Below are positions 53,436 through 63,765 of a stretch of 64,000 nt of DNA, piece by piece. The notes under the pieces are model-generated. The model ran no database searches. It saw nothing but the letters and a program-made list of their open reading frames with translations, and was not told where the DNA came from. How positions within the stretch are numbered: position 1 is the stretch's first letter; each line of letters opens with the position of its first letter. A program made the translations under genes and the position numbers. The DNA comes from Sciurus carolinensis. Lineage: Eukaryota; Chordata; Mammalia; Rodentia; Sciuridae. The stretch is taken from NCBI RefSeq assembly GCF_902686445.1, contig NC_062232.1, positions 89,142,932 through 89,206,931 on the forward strand, read 5' to 3'.

Positions 53436-53640
53436 TTTAAGGTACCAGGGATTAAATCCAGGGGCACTTAACCACTGAGCAACCTTCCCAGCACCCCCCC
53501 CCCCTTTTTTAACTTAGGAACAGGGTCTCACTAGGTTGCTTACAACCTTGTTAAATTGGTCAGACCGGCTTTGAAGCTGCCATCCTCCTGCCTCAGCTTC
53601 CAGAGTCACTGGGATTACAGGCATATGCCACTATACCCAG
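53436..53640 (-). mobile_element. B1-dID SINE, directly adjacent
   Basis: aggtaccagggattaaatcc, aaccactgagcaaccttcc, linker, cagagtcactgggattacagg. Tandem with the preceding element, same strand. Confidence 0.9.
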
Positions 53641-54061
53641 CCTGTGTGACTTTTTCCAAAGGCAAAAGAAACATATGTGTTGACCCTTTGCAGAGCAGAA
53701 GCTGTTGAAATGATGTTGATGCCTTTGGAGGGAAAAGTAGAAGGGAATTGCAGGGAGCCATCTGACTCTTGGTGAAAGTTTTCTATGTCATTCTCTCTAA
53801 TGTTAGGGACTGCTGTTCAGCAAGGCTGGAGACTGTTGGAATGGTTCCTATGCTCCTAGATTTGAGGAAATGGGTGATATTGGGTAATTTTTACCCACTA
53901 AAATTCCTTAAGCTCTGCAAAAAGCTAAATTCTAATAGAAAATAATCCCCTTAAATTAATATCTTCCCAACACAACCTGCCTGTCCTAAGCATGAGGTTG
54001 CAGGGTGGAAGTGTGATTTCTGTGTAGAGATTGGGCTACATGACTCTTTCTTTTTTTAAGA
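53641..54061. other. Single-copy sequence, no gene recognised
   Basis: No repeat or exon identified. Confidence 0.35.
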
Positions 54062-54197
54062 AAGGCTTTTTAAGATATACTTTTTAGATATTGATGGACG
54101 TTAATTTTATTTATTTATTTTTATGTGGTGCTGAGAATTGAACCCAGTCTTACACATGCTAGGCAAGTGCTCTACCACTGAGCCACAACCTCAGCCC
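54062..54197 (-). mobile_element. ID SINE with aaaggtccat-type tail
   Basis: ttagatattgatggacgttaatttta tail, tggtgctgagaattgaaccc, gtgctctaccactgagccac. Confidence 0.9.
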
Positions 54198-55072
54198 TGG
54201 ACTGCATGACTCTTAAGGTCTCTTTCAGCTTCAAGATTTGAAGATTCTATACTTATGTTCCATTTACATCCACAAAAAAATGAAGAGAATCTTTTCTGGA
54301 ACTTTGACTTTGGATATCTGGCCCCACATCTTGACCTAAGGCCTATTTTAGGGAGTTCTATCCCCTTTGCTTCCAGGAAAACATTTAAGAGAATAGTCTG
54401 GGATCCAAGTTTTTGGAATTTCTCTGATGAGAGGCCTCTTGGGTTATTTCCTGAAGGCTTCTTACCGGGGTCATTCTGGGAAAACCTTCCCACCCAGGAC
54501 TCTGACCTGCTTGCTCTGTCCCAAGATATATGGCCTCAACTGCCAGCCAGCTTTGGCCCACTGGGGTAGGCACACCCCCTCATATGGAAGTCAGTGGTCT
54601 TGGACGTTTTTATGGAACTCTTTGCTTTTTTCCTAGTTCTTCTTCACCCTCCTTCTCTCTCAGAATGTCTAAATACCCAAAGAAGAAACGGCTGTCTGCT
54701 TACTCTGATGTCTGCTCTTCTCTTCATGATTAATAGAACCTTGTGTTTGCTTGGAAGTACAATGTACTCAAAGACTTTCTTTTAATTAGGGGTGGGCGGA
54801 TTAAGTTCTGGTCAGTGAGGTGTAAGTGGAAGTGTTGTGTAGTATTTCTGGGAGATTTCTCAAAAGGAAGGAGCCATTTTCCTTTTTCTTCCTCCTTTCT
54901 GCCACCTAGTTGTAGATACAAGGGCTGGAGCTTGAGCAGTCATCTTGGACAGTGAGGAAATATGCTAAATATGGTGGGTAGCAACTTGGAAGTAGTTGGA
55001 GTCTCTGGTGAGATTCCATATCAGGTCTGCACTGCTTACCTTCAGACTTCTCTTTTGAGAGATAATATACAA
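54198..55072. other. Single-copy sequence, no gene recognised
   Basis: Frames of 100-104 codons run on opposite strands over the same bases (54191-54569); neither resembles a known protein. Confidence 0.4.
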
Positions 55073-55390
55073 TTTTTCCCCTGCTACTAGGGATTGGATC
55101 TGGGGTGCTTTACCATTTGGCTATATCCCCAGTCCTTTTTATTTTTATTTACTTTTAAATATATTTTTAGATGTTGATAGACCTTTATTTTACTCATTTA
55201 TGTATATATGGTTCTAAGAATCAAACCCAGGGCCTCACACGTACTAGGCAAGTGCTCAACCACTGATTCACAACTCTAGCCCCTTTTTATTTTTAATTTT
55301 GAGATGGGGTCTTGCTAAATTCTTGTGGCTGACCTGGAACTTTCAGTCCTTCTGCCTCAGCTACCTGGTATTACAGGCATGTGCCAAATG
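55073..55390 (-). mobile_element. B1-dID SINE split by an ID element
   Basis: Outer ID half at 55080-55132 (actagggattggatctgggg), outer B1 half at 55296-55390 (ttttgagatggggtcttgct, ggtattacaggcatgtgcc). Confidence 0.88.
55147..55281 (-). mobile_element. ID SINE with aaaggtccat-type tail, nested
   Basis: agatgttgatagacctttatttta tail, atggttctaagaatcaaacccag, gtgctcaaccactgattcac. Flanked by cctttttattttta at 55133-55146 and 55282-55295. Confidence 0.92.
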
Positions 55391-55427
55391 CCAGGTTACA
55401 CTATGGTTTTGGATTTTTTTTTTTTTT

Positions 55428-55637
55428 TTTTTGCTTTTTGGTACTGAAAATTTAACCCAGGGGTGATTTACCACTGAAGTACATCCCCAGCCCTTTTTAT
55501 TTTTTATTTTGAGAGACAGTCTCACTAGGTTGCTTAGGGTCTTGCTATGCTGAGACTGGCCTTGAACTTGCAATCCTCCTGTCTCAACACCCCACCCCAG
55601 CTGCTGGGATTACAGGTTGTGCCACTGAGCCTAGCTA
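55428..55637 (-). mobile_element. B1-dID SINE
   Basis: T-run, ttggtactgaaaatttaaccc, taccactgaagtacatcc, linker, gctgggattacaggttgtgcc. Confidence 0.88.
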
Positions 55638-55884
55638 CACTATATTTTTAAAGCAACTGTTATTTTTTCTGTTATAGCCAGACCTAATCCTATGTAATAC
55701 TGTACCTCCTCTCTAAAATAAGTCTGTGCCTTGATAAACAGCTCTAGATAATGGACTGGAGTTTTATGGGTCAAGATGTGGTTATGGGGAAAAGGAAGCA
55801 TTTAGAAGGTCTTAAGGGATAATAGCAGAAACTTCCCTAGGCAAGAGTCTCAGGAATACCAACAAGTTGCAGGCATTTTCCCTT
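55638..55884. other. Single-copy sequence
   Basis: No repeat or exon identified. Confidence 0.3.
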
Positions 55885-55995
55885 CAAAATAAGCCCCATG
55901 AGGACCTTGAATGCTGTCTCTCAGGTTTACTACAGTATCCTCAGTGCTAGCCTGGTGCCTGACACACAGAAATGACTCAAAAGTTGTCAACAGGA
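55885..55995 (+). mobile_element. L2 3'-end relic
   Basis: aagccccatgaggaccttga, tatcctcagtgctagcctggtgcctgacacacag. Confidence 0.7.
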
Positions 55996-56169
55996 CAGTT
56001 TATTGCATTTATAATTGACATGATCAACAAGTCAGTTTACTTGTGTGATTTGAAAGATTTTGAGAAAACTCCCTCTTCACTCTGTTCCCATCTAAAAATT
56101 TCTTCCTGAACCATCACCTGCAACAGTATCTGAAAATTCCAGAAATTTCTTTGTTGTTCGGCAAAATCA

Positions 56170-56835
56170 AGTATTGTGTTTAGCTCTGAGGATGTAACAA
56201 TGCACCAAACAGATATGGGTCCTGACCTCAGAGCTTTCAGAGTGGTAAGGCAGAAACAAACAACAACAAAAACAAATGAATGAATCCTTGCAATATGGGG
56301 TAAGTGCAAAAAGAGAAACGATAACAGGGGATGTTTCTTTTGACAAGAGTAGTAGGTGAAGGTCTCTAAGAGGAAAGAAGAGCCAAGGGATAGGTAAAAC
56401 CACAGAGCAAATTTTAGCAGGAGCCAGGGTGCTGCTGGCAGCCACAAACACAATTGCTCTATGGAGTATTTTATTTCATTTTATTTTATTTTAGGGACTG
56501 GGAATTGAACTCAGGGGTAGTCAACCACTGAGCCACATCTCCAGCCCTTTTTTATATTTTATTTAGAGACAGGGTCTTGCTGGGTTGCTTAGCACCTCGC
56601 TAAGTTGCTGAGGCTGGCTTTGAAATCATGATCCTCCTGCCTTGGCCTCCCAAGCCAGGCTCTGTGGAGTATTTGAGGAATGAAAGAAGCTCAGCTGGGG
56701 AAGGAGTTTGAACTTTGTTCTAAGTACAACGATAAGCCATTGATAAGCTTAAAGCAAGGGAATGCTATGATCTGATTTTGCGTTACGAAGGTCACTCTGC
56801 CTGCTATGTAGAAGGGGTCAGAGTCCTGTGTGCAA
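56170..56835 (-). mobile_element. L2 LINE relic, SINE-split
   Basis: Reversed L2 text before (gggtcctgacctcagagctttcag) and after the SINE (ctttgttctaagtacaacgataagccattga, atgatctgattttgcgttacgaaggtcactctgcctgc). Confidence 0.65.
56480..56660 (-). mobile_element. B1-dID SINE, B1 end shortened
   Basis: gggactgggaattgaactcag, aaccactgagccacatctcc, linker, cctgccttggcctcccaagcc. Confidence 0.9.
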
Positions 56836-57057
56836 GGAGGGTGTCTAATGTGTGAGGCTTTTGCCTTCATATGAGAAAGGAAGGTGACTTAGACCAGGTA
56901 GTGGCAATGGGGCTGTGCAGAGATGGGTGCTGGAAATTGAGTGGATGAAACAACCATGGATTGGGTGTGGGAGTGGGGGGTGGGTGGGGAATAAAGGCTT
57001 CTGGTTTGAGCAGCCATGTGGAGTCCATTTTGGGAGGTGGGAGTCAAGACTTTGATC
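56836..57057. other. Single-copy, G-rich
   Basis: gggtgtgggagtggggggtgggtgggg at 56964-56990 is a G-rich run with quadruplex potential; no gene recognised. Confidence 0.4.
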
Positions 57058-57155
57058 TTGCTGGGTGCCCTGGTGCATGCCTATAATTCCAGCAGCTCTG
57101 GAGGCTGAGGCAGGAGGATCGCAAGTTCAAAGTCAGCCTCCCGGTACACACACAA
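57058..57155 (+). mobile_element. B1 half of a SINE
   Basis: ttgctgggtgccctggtgcatgcc ... gcaagttcaaagtcagcct, then an abrupt A-rich end with no ID half. Confidence 0.85.
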
Positions 57156-57864
57156 AAAAAGGACTTTGATCTTCATCATGTGGGAATTAATATACTTGTG
57201 AAACATACAAAGGGAGCCTGCAGCCCATGATAATGGGAGCTGGTAGGAAGACTGGAGGGTAGCGTCACTGACATGATGATGTTCCTTAAGGCTTTGGGAA
57301 TAGATGAAACCAACTAGGGAGAAAGGACAGAGAAGACAAAACAGCTAGAGGTACTCCAAATGGAGGAGGAAAGCCTGCAAAAGTGACTGAGAAGGGGCAT
57401 TGTCTGTCATGCCCAATAGAATATTATAGAGTTTGAGGAGGTTGATAAATAGCACCTCTTTTCCTCTGCATGAAATGAGAATCAGTCATGAAAGACACAA
57501 AGGAGTCATGGAGGAGATAAAAATGTCACCTTTATTAATCATAAAAGTGTTTGGAAAAAGAGGAATTGAGTTGCAGCCAAACAGGCTTCCTAATATGCAA
57601 CCCCTCCACCATGACATAGCCACCCTGTCCCTGCCAGTTAGACAAGCACGGGTCGCCTCTGAGGGGCAGAGCCTGTGGCATTACAGTTACTGCTGGGCTG
57701 GAAGAACAGGCCAGAGCAGATGTACTCTGCAGGGTGAGAGAACCCAGAAGCGGTGAGGCGGTATCCCCTGTTCCACCTTCCCAACGCTGCATCCCACCTC
57801 ATCTGTTTCCTCCTTAGGCAAACATGATACTGACTCCAGGAGCACAGAGGCCACAACCGACCTG
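57156..57864. other. Single-copy sequence, no gene recognised
   Basis: Overlapping frames at 57433-57869 on both strands (60-107 codons), no domain recognised. Confidence 0.4.
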
Positions 57865-57950
57865 ATCACTGGTGCAGCTCCATGTCTTTCATGCTGTCTG
57901 GCATGCAGTAGATGCCAATGTTTGTTGAATGAATGAACGAATGAATCTGG
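57865..57950 (+). mobile_element. L2 3'-end relic
   Basis: tgctgtctggcatgcagtagatgcc, tttgttgaatgaatgaacgaatgaat terminal repeat. Confidence 0.78.
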
Positions 57951-57968
57951 ATGTCATGATTGGAATAA

Positions 57969-58172
57969 TCGCTGGACATGGTGGCTCACGCCTGTAATCA
58001 CAGAAGCTCAGGAGGCTGAGGCAGGAGGATCACAAGTTCAAAGCCAGCCTCAGCAACTTAGTGAGACCCTGAGCAACTGAGCGAATCCCGGTCTCAAAAT
58101 AAAACTAAAAGGCTGGGGATGTGGCTCAGTGGTCAAGCACCCCTGGGTTCAATCTCTGGTACCAATAAAAAA
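57969..58172 (+). mobile_element. B1-dID SINE, full length
   Basis: cgctggacatggtggctcacgcc ... ggggatgtggctcagtggtcaag ... caatctctggtacc. Confidence 0.92.
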
Positions 58173-58194
58173 AATGGAATAATCCTCACAGATC

Positions 58195-58332
58195 ACCCAG
58201 GAATCACTTATACCCAGGCCCCAACACCAGACCAGTTTTGTGAACATGTCTGGGGATGAGGCATCGGGATTTCTTTGAACTCCCTCCAGGTGATTTCCAT
58301 TGTAGATAAAGTTATGAACTATTGCTCTGTAA
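58195..58332 (+). mobile_element. MER5-type (hAT-Charlie) element
   Basis: agatcacccaggaatcactt, ccaggccccaacaccagacc, ctccctccaggtgatttcc, gttatgaactattgctctg. Confidence 0.6.
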
Positions 58333-58525
58333 TGGGCGCTATAATTACAGCTACTTAGGAGGCTGAGGCAGAAGGATTGTAAATTAAAGGCCAGCCTGAG
58401 AAACTTAGTTGAGACCCCACCTCAAAATAGAAAATGAAAAGGGCTGGGCATGTAGCTCAGTGGGAGAGTGCTTGCCTAGCATGTGCAAGACCCTCGGTTC
58501 TAATCCCCAGCAAACAAACAAATAA
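58333..58525 (+). mobile_element. B1-dID SINE with ID-like right half
   Basis: gggcgctataattacagcta ... linker ... gggcatgtagctcagtgggagagtgcttgcc ... gttctaatccccagc. The right half resembles free ID more than the usual dimer form. Confidence 0.87.
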
Positions 58526-59184
58526 CAAAAAAAACTATTGCTCTTTTCCAACTGCTCTGACCCAACCCCTCATTTTACAAATGGGAACACTGAAGCCTAG
58601 AGCCTGGGCATCTATAGAGTGTCATCACCAGAGAGGATTTGTCCTGTGCCTGCTAACTGACTGAGTGGCTGGAACAGCTGTTTCTCCCTCTGGCCATCAG
58701 TGCCGTCATCTGGGAAGTGAGGAGGCTGGGACAGATGATCTCTAGAGCCCCGTCCAGCCCTGGTGGGTACTCTGTGTTCTGATCCCAGGTGCGACTTAAC
58801 TCACTTGTGCCTAAAGATGACCGCATACATGATCAGGTTAAGTTTATATTTGTAAACAACTGGCTCCTGGATTGCAGTGAACAGTGAGATGGACATGTTT
58901 GAGAGAATTCACGACCTATAGATCCAATCTTTGGTGGTGAATTCATCCCCTTTTCTCTTCGGTTAGTGGCAGCAAGTTTCCCAGTGGAACAGCAGGGAAA
59001 TAGCAGGGGAGGCGAACTGAGAGGGTTCCAATGGGCTGGGTCACCCTTTTTGCTCCTACTTTTCCTCTTCTAGTTCTTGTTCTGCCCTGCCTGGCCCCTC
59101 CATTTCATCTCTCTCTCTCTCTTTTTTTTTTTTGTTCCTTTTCTTTTCTGCCCTCTCCAAGTAATGGTACCAATCATAAATCTT
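58526..59184. other. Mostly single-copy, weak MIR relics
   Basis: cattttacaaatgggaacactgaagcc (58571) and catcagtgccgtcatctgggaagtgagg (58694) are MIR-core-like. A CT/T-rich run lies near 59108-59135. No gene recognised. Confidence 0.4.
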
Positions 59185-59262
59185 TTTGTACAGGCACTGG
59201 AACCCAGGGCCTTGAACATGTCACGCAAGTGCTCTGTCACTGAGCTACATCCCCAGCAATCA
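59185..59262 (-). mobile_element. ID SINE
   Basis: caggcactggaacccagggcc, cgcaagtgctctgtcactgagc. Confidence 0.85.
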
Positions 59263-59512
59263 TAAGTCACTCAAATGCAAGCCTGTTCCCTCTGCCCATG
59301 CGAGAGGTCCTCCATCCCATTCTAGTTTGGTGTCTCATAGCTTAAAAGTGTGTAGTCACAATAGAGTCAACCGGAAGTGGCTTGTGAAATGAAAAAGGCT
59401 GGGAAATAAGGCTGTGATTCCTTCCTCCACAAAATGACACAGTCTTGTATACACTGAGCCATGTATCAGCTTATTAATCAAAGCCACTGTACGTTGATTA
59501 ATCACAAAGCCA
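59263..59512. other. Single-copy sequence
   Basis: No repeat or exon identified. Confidence 0.3.
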
Positions 59513-59645
59513 CTGGCCTCAAACTTGTAATTCTCCTGCCTCAGCCTCCAGAGTCACCAGGATTACAGCAACTGGGACTGGGGATTAAACCCAGGGCCTC
59601 ATGCATGCTAGCCAAGCAGTCTACCACTGAGCCTCATCTCCAGTT
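59513..59645 (-). mobile_element. B1 piece followed by ID SINE
   Basis: 59513-59566 is B1 (cctcaaacttgtaattctcctg, gtcaccaggattacag); 59570-59645 is ID (gactggggattaaaccc, gcagtctaccactgagcc). The order is reversed relative to a normal dimer, so these are two insertions. Confidence 0.82.
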
Positions 59646-59945
59646 CATATATTAGTTCTTAAGAGCATTAATTTGCTGCTCTTAACAGGGCAACTCAATA
59701 ATATCTAGATAGGAGAACAAATAGAATTTGAGGACCAGATGGGAAACTGAGGCCTGGACCAATGAGGTAATGTGAACAAGTCCCACAATCAGAGGGCTCT
59801 TCCTAGACCCAGACTTAGCAATGATTTAGAAACAATCCTGTAGAACCACTTTGGCAACTGGAAAATTGAGATTGAGACATGACAATGACTTGCCCAAGGA
59901 CATACAGTTTACTAGTCAAAGACTAGGACTACAGTCCAGGACCTT
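59646..59945. other. Single-copy with MIR fragment
   Basis: gacaatgacttgcccaaggacatacag near 59880 is a reversed MIR core piece. Confidence 0.5.
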
Positions 59946-60127
59946 TTTTCTGCAGTACTGGGGATTGAACCCAGGGATGCTCTACCACTGAGCTATATCT
60001 CAAACCCTTTTTTAAAAATTTGACTTAGGGCCTTGCTAAGTTTTGAGTCTTGTCTCACACTTGGGATCCTCTTGCTTCAGCCTCCACAGCTGCTGGATTA
60101 CAGTTATGTGCCATAACACCCTGCTAA
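59946..60127 (-). mobile_element. B1-dID SINE
   Basis: ctgcagtactggggattgaaccc, gctctaccactgagctatatc, linker, ctgctggattacagttatgtgcc. Confidence 0.88.
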
Positions 60128-60243
60128 AGCTCTGATTTTTTAAGTAGGAGAAAAAAAAAAAAACCCTATAGTTTCACAAGATGGTTTGACAGCTTTGAAT
60201 AACCATAAGTCCTTTTTAAAATATATACTGAGTTCACATATTG

Positions 60244-60402
60244 TTTTGGTACTGGGCATTTGTAACCCAGGGCGCTCTACCATTGAAATAAGTCCCCAAT
60301 CCCTTTATTTAAAAAAATTTGAGACAGGGTCTCACTAAGTTGCTGAGGCCTTGAACTTGCAATCCTCCTGCCTCAGCCTCCAGATTTGCTGGGATAACAG
60401 GA
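60244..60402 (-). mobile_element. B1-dID SINE, diverged
   Basis: tttggtactgggcatttgtaaccc, gctctaccattgaaataag, linker, cagatttgctgggataacagg. Confidence 0.82.
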
Positions 60403-60911
60403 TTTGCTCTTGACTGCCTCTTCTTAGAACACCCAACTGCTTCAGCCTTGCTCTAAAGTGATGTTTAGAGACTAGTTTAATTTTATAAGATGTGGGGATT
60501 ATGGTAAAGCCTCTGAAGAGAAAACATGGAAGACAATAGACCAAAAGATAAAAACAGAGAGGAGATCCAAAAACCTCTGTGTTCTCACAGGGCTTTCCCT
60601 AGCTCTTTCTTCACAGCTCTTCTTGGCTCCTGCCTTGTGCTCATCCTACTCTGTAACTACTTCTCTGGGGCCTATGTCCTTGTGCATCACTTCAACTCCC
60701 GTGACATGCAAAAACACGCATATCTTGCACTCCAACCCTTGACTTCACATTTCTTTTTCTACAGTTGGTATATTTCCATATGTAAATATGCTTAGTTCAG
60801 CCAGATGTCAAAATTGGAATTCATCTCCCTTCTGAAAAATGACAGCCTTTTCCTAAATCCCTGTTTCTTTCAGTGCTACCATGGCCTCCCTTTCCTCCAG
60901 ATTCAAAACCT
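60403..60911. other. Single-copy sequence, no gene recognised
   Basis: An 89-codon plus frame at 60526-60795 contains one hydrophobic stretch but no known domain. Confidence 0.4.
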
Positions 60912-61032
60912 TCTTTTCTTTTCTTTTTCTTCCTTCCTCCCTTCCTCCCTCCCCCTCTTTCTCTCTCTCCCTTCCTTCCTTCCTTCCTTCCTTCCTTCCT
61001 TCCTTCCTTCCTTCCTTCCTCCCTCCCTCCCT

Positions 61033-61105
<73 letters not shown>

Positions 61106-61107
61106 CT
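60912..61107 (+). repeat. 196-bp polypyrimidine tract
   Basis: Almost pure C/T: TTCT, then (CCTT)n, (CCCT)n and (CT)n in blocks, over 190 bases. Frames here read as runs of FLPS or RE repeats and are not genes. Confidence 0.97.
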
Positions 61108-61306
61108 TCTCTTTCCTGGAGATTGAACCCAGGGGTGCTTAGTCACTTAGCCACATCCCCAGCCCTTTTATTTGTATTTTTCAAGACAGGATCTTACTAA
61201 GTTGCTTAGGGACTCGCTACATTGCTGAGGCTGGCCTCTAAATTGTGATCCTGCTGCCTTAGCCTCCCTAGTCACTGGGACTACAGGCATGTGCCACCTG
61301 GCCAGA
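61108..61306 (-). mobile_element. B1-dID SINE
   Basis: cctggagattgaacccagggg, tagtcacttagccacatcccc, linker, tagtcactgggactacaggc. Confidence 0.88.
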
Positions 61307-61597
61307 ATCAAAACTTTCAGAGCACTAGAGGCTGGTAAAGGGAGAGAAGGGTTAGTGTTTCATGGATTCAGGTCTTCAGTTTGGGATGATGACAAAGTTC
61401 TGGAGATAGGTGGATAAACAGTATGAATATATTTAATACCACTGACTGGAATATCCCTAATGTCTCAGCTTCTGGTTCCATGAAAGTTTTGAATCTGGGG
61501 GTTTGGGAGACCATGGAAGCACTAAAAGAAATGGGTTTAAGAAAAGGCTGTCATTTTTTAAAGAAGGGAGATGAATTCTTTAAAATTGGTAAATTCA
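61307..61597. other. Single-copy sequence
   Basis: No repeat or exon identified. Confidence 0.3.
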
Positions 61598-61830
61598 CCA
61601 GGCATGGTGTTACATACCTATAACCCCAGTGACTCAGGAGGCTGAGACAGGAGGATATCAAGTTTGAGGCCAGTCTCAGCAACTTAGCAAGACTCTAAGC
61701 AACTTAGCAAGACCCTGTTTCAAATTGAAAAAAAAAAAAATGAAAAGGGCTGGCAATATGACTTAGCAGTAAAGCACCCCTGGGTTCAATGGTTCAATCT
61801 CTGGTATGAAAATCAAATAAATAAATAAAC
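61598..61830 (+). mobile_element. B1-dID SINE, full length
   Basis: caccaggcatggtgttacatacc ... caatatgacttagcagtaaagc ... caatctctggtatg, then (AAAT)n/(AAAC)n tail. Confidence 0.9.
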
Positions 61831-61843
61831 AAACAAATTTGGT

Positions 61844-61951
<108 letters not shown>

Positions 61952-62009
61952 ACACAAACTTTCGTGACATCCTTAACTTTTGGCTATTTGCTCTCTCTTC
62001 CCCTCCTGA

Positions 62010-62690
62010 CTCACTTTGCCATCAGGTCATCAGGTCATGCTGATTTTTACTTTGTGGAGGGTCCTCCAACTTTCCCAAATTCCCACATCACAAGGGATAT
62101 ATTAGAGTTATGGATTCCTCTGTATTATGGGGTTAGGAGCTGGCATCTACACTTTAAGCTTCCCATCAACTTGATGCGAGTGGATTGAAGACCACAGTTG
62201 GAGCAATATTGCTGTTCGCTGTCTTTGGGCTTTGTTCTTTCCTTTCCATGATCCCCTATTCCTGCCCCGGCTGGCCCTCATCACCTCACACCTGGATTAC
62301 AGCAGCAGCTGGCTGCCTGCTAGCTTTTCTCTATTCTAGCCTCTCCAGCTGCCAGGACCCATCTTCTACAAATATCTTTTACATCACATCACTTCCTTAC
62401 TCAGAAGACTGCCATGGCTCCCTGAGACCTATTAGATGCTATCTCAAGTCATTTGGCTAGGTGCCAGCCAAGTCAACTTCCTATGCTCCCCTTTTCTCAT
62501 TTGTTCACCCCCACTTCTCCCAGGCACATTGCTCATTTCTTTTTCTTATGCTTGTCCCTCTGCTTGTTTGGAGTGGTCTCCTTTCTACTGCTGGAACACT
62601 TCTGGTGGAATTAATGAAAATGTTTCAGATTGTCTATCCTGTGCCTCAGTGCATCCATCATACCTTCCTCCACCCCCTACATAAAGACTC
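62010..62690 (+). mobile_element. L2 LINE relic
   Basis: ccctcatcacctcacacctgg, attacagcagcagctggctgcctgc, catcacatcacttccttact, ccatggctccctgagacctat, aggcacattgctcatttc: L2 3' coding order. Frames at 62185-62703 are chance frames in it. Confidence 0.75.
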
Positions 62691-62882
62691 TGCCATTCAC
62701 TAGCTGTATGATTTTGGGCAAGCTACTTAACTTTCCTGTGCCATAAATGCTTTTGTTTTCTCACCTGTAAAATGGATCTTAATAGGACATACCTTATATA
62801 TTTGTGGAGAGGAGAGATATAAAAGGCTTAGAACCATGTCTGGCATCAGTTAAGTGCCATGTAATTGGTAGCTAGCATTATT
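62685..62882 (+). mobile_element. MIR SINE
   Basis: ctctgccattcactagctgtatgattttgggcaagctacttaa, ctcacctgtaaaatggatct, cttagaaccatgtctggcatc: nearly full. Confidence 0.9.
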
Positions 62883-62889
62883 GGAACAA

Positions 62890-62973
62890 CTTTTTGTGGT
62901 ACTGGGGATTGAACCCAGGGCTTCGTACATGCCAGGCAAGTGCTCCACCACTGAGCTACAGCCCCATCCCAGA
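62890..62973 (-). mobile_element. ID SINE
   Basis: gtggtactggggattgaaccc, gcttcgtacatgccaggcaag, ctccaccactgagctacagc. Confidence 0.93.
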
Positions 62974-63534
62974 TAGCTATCATAATTATTGTGATCATTG
63001 CTCCTTCCGGCCAGCTCCTCTCTGGAAACCATTCTACTTGGAATAGCTAACTGATAAAGTTCTCTGTTAATCCTTTCCTGATCTAGTGGAAGTGGTTAAG
63101 TATTAAGTGTTTGTATTCCAACAAGCTTCTCTGCATGAGAAAACTTGAGGACCTGAGCTGTCTACAAAGCTCTAATTAGTCCATTAATTTCTAACCAACT
63201 AGGAGAAGAAGAGGTGAGATTTGAAAGCAAGATTTTCCAGACTAAGTAGGATGATGTTAAGACAACTTCCAAATACCAAAAGGGACGGGGGGGTCATGCA
63301 TTTTCCTTCCTGTGCTCATTCCAGAGTCCCTCTCCTTATACCCCTGGTCCCAATGGCCCTGTCTCCTCATCTGCTCACTCCCTGGCTTTTTCTCAGGAGC
63401 ATCCTTCCCCTGTGGTTGTCTTTAGCCTGAAAGTATTGCATCTTATGCCATCTTATGGTCTTTGTTTTCTTATACAAATGTCCTATCCCCAGATTTCTGT
63501 TCTAGTTTCCTCTTTTAAAAGATTAACAGATGAA
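62974..63534. other. Single-copy sequence, no gene recognised
   Basis: No repeat or exon identified. Confidence 0.35.
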
Positions 63535-63765
63535 GCCAGGCATGGTGGTACAGACCTATAATCCCAGCGACTCAGTAGACTGAGGCAGGAGGATCTTGAG
63601 TTCAAAACCAGCTTCCACAATTTAATGAGGCCCTAAGTAACTGTGAGGCTCTAAATAACTCAGTGAGCTCAGTGAGACCCTGTCTCTAAATAAAATACCA
63701 AAAAGGGCTGCAAATGTGGCTTAGTTGTTGAGCACCCCTGGATTCACTCCCTAGTACCAAAAAAA
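63535..63765 (+). mobile_element. B1-dID SINE, full length
   Basis: gccaggcatggtggtacagacc ... extended middle with repeated 'ctcagtgag' ... gcaaatgtggcttagttgttgagc ... ctagtacc plus poly-A. Confidence 0.9.

Noticed and set aside
54191..54569. Frames of 100 and 104 codons on opposite strands.
   Set aside because: Mutually overlapping, neither resembles a protein; chance.
60805..61200. Frames of 81-131 codons with FLPS or RE repeats.
   Set aside because: Product of the polypyrimidine microsatellite.
62185..62460. 91-codon frame with a signal-peptide-like start.
   Set aside because: Overlaps L2 relic text; hydrophobic start is coincidental.
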